64,000 nt of DNA, from positions 242,001-306,000 of the forward strand of contig NZ_LMPM01000001.1 in the NCBI RefSeq assembly GCF_001423845.1. Reading direction: 5' to 3'. The notes under the pieces are model-generated. The model had not been told where the DNA came from, ran no database searches, and was given only the letters and a program-made list of their open reading frames with translations. How positions within the stretch are numbered: position 1 is the first letter of the stretch; each line of letters begins with the position of its first letter. The DNA is from Sphingomonas sp. Leaf357 (GTDB lineage: Bacteria; Pseudomonadota; Alphaproteobacteria; Sphingomonadales; Sphingomonadaceae). Below, piece by piece: positions 50,233 to 59,276 of the stretch. The position numbers and the translations under genes were made by a program.

Positions 50233-51441
50233 ATGCCCAATACCGCGACGACTCTCATGCCCATTCCGGGGCACATCGACCCCGTGCCCGTGCCGCGCGA
50301 CTTCAAGCCGCGTGCCGATGGCCGGATCGACCTGCTCGGCCTGACCAAGATGGACCTGCGCCTGGCGCTGGAGACGTCCCAGCTCGAGCCGAAACAGGCG
50401 AAACTGCGCGCCAAGCAGATCTGGCACTGGATCTACAATCGCGGCGTGACCGAATTCTCGCTGATGACCGACATCAGCAAGACGATGCAGCCATGGCTGG
50501 AACAGAGGTTCGTGATCAGCCGCCCGCAGGTGGTGGAGGCGCAGGTGTCGACCGACGGCACGCGCAAATGGCTCCTGCGCAGCGACGATTCGCAGGATTA
50601 CGAGATGGTGTTCATCCCCGATGCGGATCGCGGCACCCTGTGCGTGTCGAGCCAGGTCGGCTGCACGCTCAACTGCCGCTTCTGCCATACCGGCACGATG
50701 CGGCTGGTGCGCAACCTGACGCCGGGCGAGATCGTCGGCCAGGTCATGCTGGCGCGCGACGCGCTGGGCGAATGGCCGAGCCAGCCCGAGGGGCGCATGC
50801 TGACCAACATCGTGATGATGGGCATGGGCGAGCCGCTGTATAATTTCGACAATGTCCGCGATGCGCTGAAGATCGTGATGGACGGCGACGGCATCGGCCT
50901 GTCGCGCCGTCGCATCACGCTCAGCACCTCGGGCGTGGTGCCGATGATGGCGCGCGCTGGCCAGGAGATCGCGGTCAACCTCGCCGTGTCGCTGCACGCC
51001 GTGACGAAGGAGGTGCGCGACGAGATCGTGCCGATCAACAGGAAATATGGCATCGAGGAATTGCTGCAGGCATGCGCCGACTATCCCGGTGCCAACAATG
51101 CCCGGCGGATCACGTTCGAATATGTCATGCTGCGCGACAAGAACGACAGCGATGCCGAGGCGCACGAACTGGTCCGCCTGCTTAAGCATTACGACCTGCC
51201 GGCCAAGGTGAACCTGATCCCGTTCAACCCCTGGCCCGGGGCACCGTACGAATGCTCGACGCCGGAGCGGATCAAGTCGTTCTCGAACATCATCTTCGAC
51301 GCCGGGATCTCTGCCCCGATCCGCACCCCGCGCGGACGCGATATCGATGCCGCCTGCGGCCAGCTGAAGACCGCCAGCGAGAAACAGAGCCGCGCCGATC
51401 TCGACCGGCAAGCCGAAGAGAAGCTGGCCGCGTTGGGTTGA
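50233..51441 (+). CDS. rlmN: Dual-specificity 23S rRNA A2503/tRNA A37 C2-methyltransferase
   Basis: Radical-SAM enzyme that methylates C2 of A2503 in 23S rRNA and A37 of some tRNAs. It has 402 residues. The iron-sulfur motif is [12 protein letters not shown] (C144, C148, C151), and the methyl-carrying cysteine is present in [11 protein letters not shown] near the C-terminus. GTG at 50224 or ATG at 50260 are alternative starts; no clear ribosome-binding site decides. It is followed by an AT-richer spacer. Confidence 0.96.
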   Translation: MPNTATTLMPIPGHIDPVPVPRDFKPRADGRIDLLGLTKMDLRLALETSQLEPKQAKLRAKQIWHWIYNRGVTEFSLMTDISKTMQPWLEQRFVISRPQVVEAQVSTDGTRKWLLRSDDSQDYEMVFIPDADRGTLCVSSQVGCTLNCRFCHTGTMRLVRNLTPGEIVGQVMLARDALGEWPSQPEGRMLTNIVMMGMGEPLYNFDNVRDALKIVMDGDGIGLSRRRITLSTSGVVPMMARAGQEIAVNLAVSLHAVTKEVRDEIVPINRKYGIEELLQACADYPGANNARRITFEYVMLRDKNDSDAEAHELVRLLKHYDLPAKVNLIPFNPWPGAPYECSTPERIKSFSNIIFDAGISAPIRTPRGRDIDAACGQLKTASEKQSRADLDRQAEEKLAALG

Positions 51442-51665
51442 CGATTGGTCGGAAAGCGGCGGAGAACAGCCTATTGTCGCCGTCGTGGCACGAGTTTGGC
51501 GACGTCAAAGAAGTTCATGCGTTTGTGAATTTTCGCCCAAGGGCTAAAAGATTTGCGGCTTACGTTGCGCCGCGCAAAAGTTCCGGGGGGCCGCAAATAT
51601 TTAAGAATCAAAATGGGTTTGAAAATAATTGACGTGGCATAAGCTTTCGTTTTGATTTCAAGCCC
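51442..51665. other. AT-richer spacer with possible promoter
   Basis: 224 nt without a gene, noticeably richer in A and T towards the end (TTTAAGAATCAAAATGGG, AAAATAATTGACGTGG). TTGACG near 51629 could be a -35 box for the GAF gene, with a weak TTGATT 17 nt later. No repeat or hairpin with a U-tract is seen. Confidence 0.35.
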
Positions 51666-52211
51666 ATGAGTATTTCTACCTACAGAATTCCCAGCAAACA
51701 TCCGGACGAGGAAAATCGCGAGCGCGCCGTGATCCGGTCCGGTGTTTTAACGCTTGTGCAGAGACAGGCGCTGACCCCGGTATTGAACGTCGTTCGCGAT
51801 GAACTTGGCGTGGCCGGATCCGGTATTACGATCGTCTATCAGGAGTCCGCCATCCTGGTTGCGGCGGCGGGATTTCCTGTCGGGGTCTATGATCGTGCGA
51901 CGTCCTTTTGCGCGCACGCCATCCTCAACCCCGACGAACCGCTGATCATTTCGGACACGCGGAACGACGAACGGTTTTGCGGCAATCCCTTTGTCGGAAA
52001 AGCCGAGGGCGTTTTGTTCTACGCTGCCATCGCCCTGGTCGATGACGACAATCTGCCGTTGGGGACGCTCTGGGTATTCGATGCGAAACCGCGAGAGGCG
52101 CTGACCAGCGGCGAAATCGCCTTTCTCCGCCGGGTATCGCAGGCGGTGACCGCCTTGCTCCGGCGGCATGCCGGCGCGGGCGTCGCTCCGCATCGCACCG
52201 CGCGCGGATGA
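51666..52211 (+). CDS. GAF-domain protein
   Basis: A 181-residue single-domain sensor. The GAF fold is recognisable from VLNVVRDELGVAGSGITIVY, the RATSFCAHAILNPDEPLIIS strand-helix with a conserved Cys, DTRNDERFCGNPFV, VLFYAAIALVDDDNLPLGTL and a C-terminal helix (SGEIAFLRRVSQAVTALLRR) that could drive dimerisation. There is no output domain, so it may act by partner binding or be a ligand sensor awaiting a kinase. Codon use in the first 40 codons is less GC-rich than in its neighbours. Confidence 0.82.
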   Translation: MSISTYRIPSKHPDEENRERAVIRSGVLTLVQRQALTPVLNVVRDELGVAGSGITIVYQESAILVAAAGFPVGVYDRATSFCAHAILNPDEPLIISDTRNDERFCGNPFVGKAEGVLFYAAIALVDDDNLPLGTLWVFDAKPREALTSGEIAFLRRVSQAVTALLRRHAGAGVAPHRTARG

Positions 52212-52389
52212 TCGACGGGCGCGACCGGCCGATCGCCGCATCCCCGTCACAATATCCGATCCGCGGGTTTCGGGATGCCCCCGCGATCGCCCGACACGTA
52301 GTCGCGCGGTGCATATGCCTCGCGCAGCCTAGCCTTGACCCGGCGTATCGGGCTAGGGCGCTGATCGACACTGGCGGAGCGCGGACATT

Positions 52390-53145
52390 CTGGATCCCAT
52401 CACCATCGCGCTGACGCTCGGTGCCGGAACGATCGGCGGCATGATGAATGCCCTGGCCGGCGGCGGCACCTTCGCGACCCTGCCGGCGCTGATCGCGATC
52501 GGCCTGCCCGCCAACGTCGCCAACGCCACCTCGAACGTCGCCCTGCTGCCCGGTGCCGCGACCAGCGCGTTCGGGTTTCGCGACGAATTGGGGCCGGTCG
52601 GTGGGGTCGACTACAAAATGCTCGCCGGGATCACCTTCGTCGGCGGGCTGGCCGGCAGCCTGCTGCTGGTGGTGACACCGAGCCATGCGTTCGACGTGAT
52701 CATCCCCTGGCTGTTGCTGTTCGCCTTCGTCGTATTGGCGTTCGGGCGCAGCGCCGCCGACTGGCTACATGCGCGCGTCACGATCGGCCCGCGCAGCCTG
52801 GTCGCGGCGCAGACATTGCTCGGCATCTATGGCGGCTATTTCGGCGGCGGCGTCGGGCTGATGACCACCGCGATCTACGGCCTGCTCGCCGGCGTCACGC
52901 CGCGCGCCCTGTTCGCGCCGCGTACGCTGATGCTCGCGGTGGCCAATGCGGCGGCGGCGATCGTGTTCGTCGCCGCCGGTCTCGTCTATTGGGCGGCGTG
53001 CCTGCCGATGCTGGCCGGATCGATCGTCGGCGGCTGGCTCGGCGCAAAGGTCGGGCGCCGGCTGCCGCCGGCCGCCGTGCGGATCTGGACCTTGCTCGTC
53101 ACGGGCGTGACGACGGCGGTGTTCTTTTGGCGCGCCTATGCGTGA
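52390..53145 (+). CDS. TauE/SafE-family membrane exporter
   Basis: About 251 residues and seven to eight helices with the TauE/SafE hallmarks GGMMNALAGGGTFATLPALI and YGGYFGGGVGLM; the family exports sulfite, sulfoacetate or other small anions. The canonical ATG at 52441 would remove the first half of helix 1. Homology suggests a start giving (M)DPITIALTLGAGTIGG, which here is CTG at 52390 (or ATT at 52387), 7-10 nt after GGAG at 52376-52379. The gene is followed directly by a convergent flavin reductase. Confidence 0.82.
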   Translation: MDPITIALTLGAGTIGGMMNALAGGGTFATLPALIAIGLPANVANATSNVALLPGAATSAFGFRDELGPVGGVDYKMLAGITFVGGLAGSLLLVVTPSHAFDVIIPWLLLFAFVVLAFGRSAADWLHARVTIGPRSLVAAQTLLGIYGGYFGGGVGLMTTAIYGLLAGVTPRALFAPRTLMLAVANAAAAIVFVAAGLVYWAACLPMLAGSIVGGWLGAKVGRRLPPAAVRIWTLLVTGVTTAVFFWRAYA

Positions 53146-53148
53146 CGA

Positions 53149-53760
53149 TCACTCCGGCCGGCGCATGCGAAACAATTGCGCCTCGCCGATCTCGAAATAA
53201 TCGCCCCAGCCGCCGCCGCGCAGGATCGGCTGCGCCTTCGCCGTCCGGTACACGCCCTCCTCGATCAATGCCGGGTCGATATGGATGCCGATCGCCTCGC
53301 CCAGCACCAGCCATTGATCGAGGTCACGGCCTTCCTTCGTTTGCAGCCGGATCAACTGCGTCAGCCGGCATTCGAACGCCACCGGGCTGGCTGCGACGCG
53401 CGGCGGGGCGACGAGGCGGGACGGCGCCGCCTCCAGACCGGCGCGGACGAATTCGTCTTCCTTGGCCGCGGTCGAGCTTGCGTTCATCGCCTCGGCCAAC
53501 GGGCGGGTGGCGAGATTCCAGACGAACTCCTTCGTGTCGGCGATGTTGGCGACGCTGTCCTTCCAGCCCATTGAGGAAAAGCCGATCAGCGGTGGCGCAT
53601 AGTTGAACAGGTTGAAGAACGAATAGGGCGCCAGATTGCGCACCCCCGCCGCGCTGACCGTGCTGATCCAGCCGATCGGGCGCGGTGCGACGATCGCGTT
53701 GAGGGGATCATGCGCCAGACCGTGACCATCGGCCGGCTGGTAGAAATAGGGATCGGGCAT
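53149..53760 (-). CDS. Flavin reductase-like domain protein
   Basis: A 203-residue FMN-binding split-barrel protein. Family segments are IVAPRPIGWISTVSAAGVRN, LAPYSFFNLFNYAPPLIGFS, FVWNLATRPLAEAMNASST and LGEAIGIHI. Members reduce flavins with NAD(P)H for a partner monooxygenase, or act as flavoredoxins; no oxygenase is adjacent. It is convergent with TauE/SafE and divergent from the cytochrome b gene. Confidence 0.88.
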   Translation of the reverse strand: MPDPYFYQPADGHGLAHDPLNAIVAPRPIGWISTVSAAGVRNLAPYSFFNLFNYAPPLIGFSSMGWKDSVANIADTKEFVWNLATRPLAEAMNASSTAAKEDEFVRAGLEAAPSRLVAPPRVAASPVAFECRLTQLIRLQTKEGRDLDQWLVLGEAIGIHIDPALIEEGVYRTAKAQPILRGGGWGDYFEIGEAQLFRMRRPE

Positions 53761-53837
53761 GCGCGGCGTGGTCCTTCGGTATCGCTGTTCAACGGATCGA
53801 CTTACCCGCTATGTAACCGAACGCACGGCGGATACGA

Positions 53838-54587
53838 ATGAGGGCAGAGATGGAAAATTCGACATCCCCCGATCCCCTGCAGGCTCCCGCTCGGTCGATC
53901 TACCGCCACCGGCTGACGACGCGCATCTGGCATTGGCTGAACGTCGTGACGATCTTCATCATGATCGGCAGCGGGCTGACCATCCTCAACGCGCATCCGC
54001 ATCTGTATTGGGGCGCGTATGGCGCGAATTTCGATCACGCCTGGCTGCACACGCCGCATTGGCCGAGCTATCTGACGATTCCTGCCGGCTACAATCTCGC
54101 GATCGCGCGGCGCTGGCACCTGACCTTCGCTTTGGTCTTCGCGTTCGGCCTGGTGTTCCTGATGGTGTCGAGCCTGATCAACCGGCATTTCCAGCGCGAC
54201 CTGCGCGTCCGCCTCACCGAGCTGCGCCCCGCCGCCCTGCTCCACGATCTGAAAGAGCATCTCGCCTTCCGCTTCCACGATCCGAAGCATCCGTCCGCGT
54301 ACAACATCTTCCAGAAGCTGTCCTACGTGCTGGTGATCTTCATCCTGATCCCGCTGATGATCCTGACCGGCCTGACCATGTCGCCGGGCATGAACGCGGC
54401 TTGGCCGTGGCTGCTGGACGTGTTCGGCGGGCGGCAATCGGCGCGCTCGATCCATTTCATCGCCGCGTCCGGGCTGGTCGCGTTCATCATCGTGCATCTG
54501 ACACTCGTGATCCTCGCCGGGCCGATCAACGAGGTGCGATCGATGATCACCGGGCGCTGGACCGTGCCGCCGGAGGAAGAGGCATGA
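53838..54587 (+). CDS. Cytochrome b561-type membrane subunit
   Basis: A 249-residue, four-to-five-helix b-type cytochrome (cytochrome b561/hydrogenase b-subunit family). Candidate heme ligands are the His residues in TTRIWHWLNVVTIFIMIGSG, RRWHLTFALVFAFG and ARSIHFIAASGLVAFIIVHL. It should pass electrons between the quinone pool and the molybdopterin protein encoded next, whose start overlaps its stop (ATGA). An in-frame ATG at 53850 is an alternative start. Confidence 0.88.
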   Translation: MRAEMENSTSPDPLQAPARSIYRHRLTTRIWHWLNVVTIFIMIGSGLTILNAHPHLYWGAYGANFDHAWLHTPHWPSYLTIPAGYNLAIARRWHLTFALVFAFGLVFLMVSSLINRHFQRDLRVRLTELRPAALLHDLKEHLAFRFHDPKHPSAYNIFQKLSYVLVIFILIPLMILTGLTMSPGMNAAWPWLLDVFGGRQSARSIHFIAASGLVAFIIVHLTLVILAGPINEVRSMITGRWTVPPEEEA

Positions 54588-55342
54588 CCGTCCTGACGAG
54601 ACGCACGCTGATCGGCGGCGCGGCAGCCTCGGCCGGGCTGCTGCTCGGCGGATGCGACCGGTTCGCGCAGAACGAGCAGTTCCGGCAGATTCTGTTCTCG
54701 GGCGAGAAGATCAACCAGCATCTGCAGCGCCTGCTGACCGATCGCGATGCGCTCGCCCCCGAATTCCGTCCCGACCAGATGTCGCCGCGCTTCCGCACCA
54801 ACGGCACAGCCGATCCCGGCACGCCCGCCTACACCGCGATGGTGGCGGAGAATTTCGCGCATTGGCACCTGAAAGTCGGCGGGCTGGTGGCGCGCCCGCT
54901 CTCGCTCTCGCTCGCGCAGCTGCGATCGATGCCGTCGCGCACCCAGATCACGCGCCACGATTGCGTCGAGGGTTGGAGCGCGATCGGCAAATGGCACGGG
55001 CCGACGCTGAAATCACTGCTGCAGGCCGCCGGGATCCGGCCGAATGCGCGCTACGTCGTGTTCACCTGCGCCGATCTCTATGGCGGCGCGCCCTATTACG
55101 AATCGATCGATCTGGGCGATGCCTTCCATCCGCAGACGATCCTCGCCTGGTCGATGAACGACACGGTGTTGAGCGTCGGCCACGGCGCGCCGATCCGCCT
55201 GCGCGTCGAGCGCCAGCTCGGTTACAAGCATGCCAAGTACGTCATGGCGGTCGACGCCGTGGCGTCGCTCGCCGGAATCGGCCAGGGCAAGGGCGGATAT
55301 TGGGAAGATCGCATCGATTATGATTGGTATGCGGGCATTTGA
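54584..55342 (+). CDS. Molybdopterin-dependent oxidoreductase, sulfite oxidase fold, Tat-exported
   Basis: A 252-residue protein with a Tat signal (LTRRTLIGGAAASAGLLLGG) that also ends in a lipobox-like LLGGC. The single molybdopterin domain has the conserved cysteine in TRHDCVEGWSAIGKWHGPTL and a GGAPYYESIDLGDAFHPQT segment. Together with the coupled cytochrome b it makes a system comparable to MsrPQ/YedYZ, but the membrane partner is a b561-type protein. The substrate is unknown; S- or N-oxide reduction is a guess. It is followed 40 nt later by cfa. Confidence 0.87.
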   Translation: MTVLTRRTLIGGAAASAGLLLGGCDRFAQNEQFRQILFSGEKINQHLQRLLTDRDALAPEFRPDQMSPRFRTNGTADPGTPAYTAMVAENFAHWHLKVGGLVARPLSLSLAQLRSMPSRTQITRHDCVEGWSAIGKWHGPTLKSLLQAAGIRPNARYVVFTCADLYGGAPYYESIDLGDAFHPQTILAWSMNDTVLSVGHGAPIRLRVERQLGYKHAKYVMAVDAVASLAGIGQGKGGYWEDRIDYDWYAGI

Positions 55343-55382
55343 CCGTTCCGTTTGACGGCCGGAATCGTTACGGAACCGGGTC

Positions 55383-56609
55383 ATGGCTCTGATCGATCTG
55401 TTTCTCGCTCGCCGCGTCAAGCGCGGGCAACTCACCGTCCACCACGCCGACGGCAACACCTCCCACTTCGGCACGCCCGATCCCGCCTTTCGGGACGTGA
55501 CGATCCGCTTCGCCGACAAGGGCGCGGCCAACTTCATCGTGCGCAATCCGGGGCTGGGCGCGGCGGAGGCGTTCATGGACGGACGCCTGCTGATCGAGCA
55601 GGGCGACATTCGCGATCTCGTGAACCTGCTGGCGGGCAACGGCCCGTGGGAAGCCGGCGGGCGCGGGCTGAAGCCGTCCCCGGCGCGTCGCGCGGTCGCC
55701 GCCGTCACGCACCGGCTCAACCGCATCAACATGGCGCGCAAATCGAAGCGCAACGTGGCGCACCATTACGATCTCAGCGACCGGCTCTACGATCTCTTCC
55801 TCGATGCCGACCGGCAATATAGCTGCGCCTATTACACCGATCCCGCCAACAGCCTCGAACGGGCGCAGGCCGACAAGAAGGCGCATATCGCCGCCAAGCT
55901 GGCGTTGAAACCGGGCATGAAGGTGCTCGACATCGGCTGCGGCTGGGGCGGCATGGCGCTGTACCTGCATGCCCAGACCGGTGCCGAGGTGCTCGGCGTC
56001 ACTCTGTCCGAGGAGCAGCTGAAGGTGGCGCAACGCCGCGCCCGGGACGCTGGCGTCGCGGACCAGGTGAAGTTCGAGCTGATCGATTATCGCCACGTTA
56101 CCGGACGGTTCGATCGGATCGTCTCGGTCGGCATGTTCGAACATGTCGGCCCGGCGCATTACCGCGCCTTTTTCCGCAAATGCCGCGAACTGCTCACCGA
56201 AGACGGCGTGATGCTGCTCCACACGATCGGGCGCATGGGCCAGCCCGGCGTCACCGACGATTTCACCGCGAAATACATCTTCCCTGGCGGCTACAGCCCC
56301 GCTTTGTCGGAAATCGTGCGCGGGTATGAAGGGTTGCGCATGTTCCCGACCGATATCGAGGTGCTGCGGCTGCATTACGCCTACACCACCGACGATTGGT
56401 ACGATCGTGCGGTGGCGGCCAGGGATCAGATCGTCGCTCTGTACGACGAACGATTCTACCGCATGTGGACCTTCTACCTGGCGGGCGCGAGCCAGGCGTT
56501 CCGCTATGGCGGCCTGTGCAACTATCAGGTGCAGCTGACGCGCAGCCGGCTCGGCGTGCCGATCACGCGCGACTATATGTTCGAGGAAGAGCGCCGGCTG
56601 AGGGGCTGA
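55383..56609 (+). CDS. cfa: Cyclopropane-fatty-acyl-phospholipid synthase
   Basis: A 408-residue SAM-dependent enzyme that adds a methylene bridge to unsaturated acyl chains in membrane lipids. It has KRNVAHHYDLSDRLYDLFLD, the SAM loop LDIGCGWGGMALYLH, GVTLSEEQLKVAQRRARDAG, VGMFEHVGPAHYRAFF and KYIFPGGYSPALSE, all standard. Length is typical. It could be cotranscribed with the cytochrome/molybdoenzyme pair. A 13-bp hairpin spans its stop codon. Confidence 0.95.
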   Translation: MALIDLFLARRVKRGQLTVHHADGNTSHFGTPDPAFRDVTIRFADKGAANFIVRNPGLGAAEAFMDGRLLIEQGDIRDLVNLLAGNGPWEAGGRGLKPSPARRAVAAVTHRLNRINMARKSKRNVAHHYDLSDRLYDLFLDADRQYSCAYYTDPANSLERAQADKKAHIAAKLALKPGMKVLDIGCGWGGMALYLHAQTGAEVLGVTLSEEQLKVAQRRARDAGVADQVKFELIDYRHVTGRFDRIVSVGMFEHVGPAHYRAFFRKCRELLTEDGVMLLHTIGRMGQPGVTDDFTAKYIFPGGYSPALSEIVRGYEGLRMFPTDIEVLRLHYAYTTDDWYDRAVAARDQIVALYDERFYRMWTFYLAGASQAFRYGGLCNYQVQLTRSRLGVPITRDYMFEEERRLRG

Positions 56610-56623
56610 CCCCCTCAGCCGGC
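56593..56623. terminator. Perfect 13-bp hairpin between convergent cfa and pgmG
   Basis: GCCGGCTGAGGGG (56593-56605) and CCCCTCAGCCGGC (56611-56623) with a CTGAC loop; the cfa stop TGA lies in the loop. There is no U-tract on either strand, so it may be a bidirectional Rho-assisted terminator or an mRNA 3' stabiliser. Confidence 0.65.
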
Positions 56624-56634
56624 ACGTCGCGAAC

Positions 56635-58017
56635 TCAGTGCGCCGCCTGCGGCCCGCGTTCCAGTCCGCTTGCCGCCAGTTGCGCGTCGATCATCGCCAG
56701 CAGCCGGTCGAGCGCGGCCTGATCCTTCGCCTCGGCCCGCGCGACGAGCACGTCCTGCGTGTTCGAGGCGCGCAGCAGCCACCAGCCGTCCGGAGTGTTC
56801 ACGCGCGCGCCGTCGGTGCGATCGACATCGGCGCCCTCGGCCTCGAGCCGGTCGAGCACTTCCTCGACCACCGCGAACTTGCGCGATTCGTCGACCTGGA
56901 AACGCATTTCGGGCGTGTTGACCAGCGCCGGCATCGCGCCGCGGATTTCGGTCATCGACTTGCCGATCATGTGCACCGCGCGGATCAGGCGGACGGCGGC
57001 GTATTGCGCATCGTCGAAACCGTAATATTCGTGCGCGAAGAAGATGTGACCGCTCATTTCGCCGGCCAGCGGTGAATCGGTCTCCTTCATCTTGGTCTTG
57101 ATGAGGCTGTGGCCGGTCTTCCACATCAACGGCTTGCCGCCCAGTTCGGCGATCCGGTCGTACAGCATCTGGCTCGCCTTCACGTCGGCGATGATCGTCG
57201 CGCCGGGCATCTCCTTCAGCACCGGCACCGCCAGGATCGACAGCAGCTGATCGCCCCAGATGACGCGGCCCTCGCCGTCGATCGCGCCGATCCGGTCGCC
57301 GTCGCCATCGAATGCCAGTCCGAAATCGAGCTTCTTCTCCGCGACGAGCGCCTTCAGATCGGCGAGATTCTTCTCCTCGGTGGGATCGGGATGATGGTTG
57401 GGAAAATTGCCGTCCACGTCGGTGAACAGCAGGTGATGCTCACCCGGCAGCAGCTTGGTGAGCTTCTCGATCACGGGGCCGCTGGCGCCGTTGCCGGCAT
57501 CCCAGCCGATGCGGTACGCGCCGCCGGCATAGCCCGCCATCAGCCGCCCGACATAATCGTCGACGATATCGACGTCCGAGACCGTGCCTTCGCCCTCTTC
57601 CCAGTCCCCGGCCTCGGCCAGCTTGGCCAGATCCTGAATATCGGCGCCGAAGAACGGCTTGTGCTGCAGCACCATCTTGAAGCCGTTATACTCGGCGGGA
57701 TTGTGGCTGCCGGTTATCTGGATGCCGCCATCGACCTCGAGGATCGCCTCGGCATAATATAGCTGCGGCGTCGGCCCCATGCCGGTGCGCACCACGTCCA
57801 CGCCACCCGCCGTCAGGCCGGCAACCAATGCCGCTTCCAGCTCCGGCGACGACGTCCGCCCGTCATAACCGACCGCAACCCGCGTACCGCCTGCGCGCCG
57901 CACGCGCGTGGCGAAGCCGCGACCGATCGCGTTGGCATCGGCCGTGCCCAGGGTTTTGCCGACGATGCCGCGGATATCGTATTCGCGCAGGGACGTGGGA
58001 TCGAAACGGTGCGTCAT
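56635..58017 (-). CDS. pgmG: Phosphomannomutase/phosphoglucomutase
   Basis: A 460-residue alpha-D-phosphohexomutase interconverting 1- and 6-phosphates of glucose and mannose, supplying sugar nucleotides for LPS and exopolysaccharide. Active-site elements are [15 protein letters not shown] (phosphoserine), [11 protein letters not shown] (metal), [12 protein letters not shown] (sugar) and the C-terminal phosphate loop RASNTQ. The start at ATG 58017 follows AAGGAG. The name PgmG follows the sphingan-producing Sphingomonas enzyme; no exopolysaccharide cluster is adjacent. Confidence 0.93.
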   Translation of the reverse strand: MTHRFDPTSLREYDIRGIVGKTLGTADANAIGRGFATRVRRAGGTRVAVGYDGRTSSPELEAALVAGLTAGGVDVVRTGMGPTPQLYYAEAILEVDGGIQITGSHNPAEYNGFKMVLQHKPFFGADIQDLAKLAEAGDWEEGEGTVSDVDIVDDYVGRLMAGYAGGAYRIGWDAGNGASGPVIEKLTKLLPGEHHLLFTDVDGNFPNHHPDPTEEKNLADLKALVAEKKLDFGLAFDGDGDRIGAIDGEGRVIWGDQLLSILAVPVLKEMPGATIIADVKASQMLYDRIAELGGKPLMWKTGHSLIKTKMKETDSPLAGEMSGHIFFAHEYYGFDDAQYAAVRLIRAVHMIGKSMTEIRGAMPALVNTPEMRFQVDESRKFAVVEEVLDRLEAEGADVDRTDGARVNTPDGWWLLRASNTQDVLVARAEAKDQAALDRLLAMIDAQLAASGLERGPQAAH

Positions 58018-58095
58018 CGGGGCTCCTTGAAATTCAGGCTCGACACGCTGAAAAGCGCGCGGCGGGATTATGTTCAATTCTTATGCGGCGATACT

Positions 58096-58365
58096 CTAAC
58101 GCTTCAACAACAGGTCGCGCGCGGCGTTGAGCCGGCTGGCGAGGTCGGCCGATCCGCCGCGATCGGGATGGACCGCACTCATCAGACGGCGATGCGCGGC
58201 GCGGATCGCCTCGGCATCGGCCTGTTCGCCCACGCCCAGCAGCGAGCGCGCCTCGGCCTCGGCATAGGTCGGGCGGACGACCCTCGGCGCAGGCCGGCGC
58301 GCGGGCTTGCGCAGCAGCAGCCAGCCGGCGAACAGGATCAGCCCGACGAGAAGCAGCTTCGACAT
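58096..58365 (-). CDS. Membrane-anchored J-domain protein (Tim14/Pam18-like)
   Basis: An 89-residue protein with one N-terminal helix (LLLVGLILFAGWLLL), a short basic linker and a compact J domain at the C-terminus with an intact HPD (MSAVHPDRGGSADLASRLNA). The layout and the HRRLM-HPDRGGS spacing match mitochondrial Tim14/Pam18 and its alphaproteobacterial relatives. It should stimulate DnaK at the inner membrane. Its start overlaps the mipZ stop by one base, implying coexpression. Confidence 0.88.
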   Translation of the reverse strand: MSKLLLVGLILFAGWLLLRKPARRPAPRVVRPTYAEAEARSLLGVGEQADAEAIRAAHRRLMSAVHPDRGGSADLASRLNAARDLLLKR

Positions 58366-59171
58366 CAGGCGAAGAGCGGAAGGTTCGCGGAGCTCGCAAT
58401 CTCGGGCAGGGCCAGCGCGGCCATCATCTCGCGCAATTCCTGCCGCGCGGCGACGTGGCTCAACCCCATCTCGCCGAAGTCGCGCGCGTCGAGCATCGTC
58501 AGCCCCTTCGGGAACAGCTCGCGATAGATCACGCGCTCGCCCAGCCCCGGAATGATCCGGAAGCCGACGCGCTTGGCCAGTTGGTCGAGCGCCTCCGATA
58601 CGCGGCGCATGTTGCGCGCCTCGATATGCTGGACGCGGTTCCGGAGCACGACCCAGTCGATCGTCGATCCATCCGCCTTCGCACGGGCCTTGCGCGCATC
58701 CCAGATCAGTTCGGCGTAGAAGCTCGGCCGGGTCACCTTGTAGGTGTCGGGATCGACCTGACCGATCAGATCGAAATCGACGAAGCTGTCGTTCATCGGC
58801 GTCACCAGCGTATCCGCGCGCTGCGCCGCCATCCGCGCGAAGCGATCGTCGCGGCCCGGCGTGTCGATCACCAGGAAATCGCTGCCCTCGGACAGAGCAT
58901 CGAACGTCTCGGTGAAACGCGCCAGGCTCTCGCCATCGTGCGTCGCGTGGCGCGGGATCGCGAGATCCTTGCCCGATCGGCGCTGCGTCTCGGCGCGCAG
59001 ATCGAGATAACGCCCCGTGGTGCGCTGGCGATGATCGAGATCGAACGCGGCCACGCGCGCGCCACGCGTCTGCAGCGCGATCGCGACATGCACCGCCGTG
59101 GTCGATTTGCCCGTTCCGCCCTTTTCGTTGGCGAAGACGATGATGTGTGGCTTTTGCGCAACCGTCGTCAC
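58365..59171 (-). CDS. mipZ: Division-plane positioning ATPase MipZ
   Basis: A 268-residue ParA/MinD-type ATPase that binds ParB at the chromosome origin and inhibits FtsZ polymerisation, placing the division site at midcell. It carries the deviant Walker A ANEKGGTGKSTTAV (K17, K22), AAFDLDHRQRTTGRYLDLRA and FLVIDTPGRDDRFARMAAQR, typical of MipZ. It is the upstream partner of the J-domain gene and divergent from panC. No parAB is in the window. Confidence 0.95.
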   Translation of the reverse strand: MTTVAQKPHIIVFANEKGGTGKSTTAVHVAIALQTRGARVAAFDLDHRQRTTGRYLDLRAETQRRSGKDLAIPRHATHDGESLARFTETFDALSEGSDFLVIDTPGRDDRFARMAAQRADTLVTPMNDSFVDFDLIGQVDPDTYKVTRPSFYAELIWDARKARAKADGSTIDWVVLRNRVQHIEARNMRRVSEALDQLAKRVGFRIIPGLGERVIYRELFPKGLTMLDARDFGEMGLSHVAARQELREMMAALALPEIASSANLPLFA

Positions 59172-59276
59172 TTCGAAAACTTGCCCCCGGTGCCTGCTTG
59201 GTTGCTAGGTCGATAGGCCCCCCATAGAAGACCCGGCCACCCTTGTCCCCGAACCCTTATCGAAGGCCCCTCGCCC

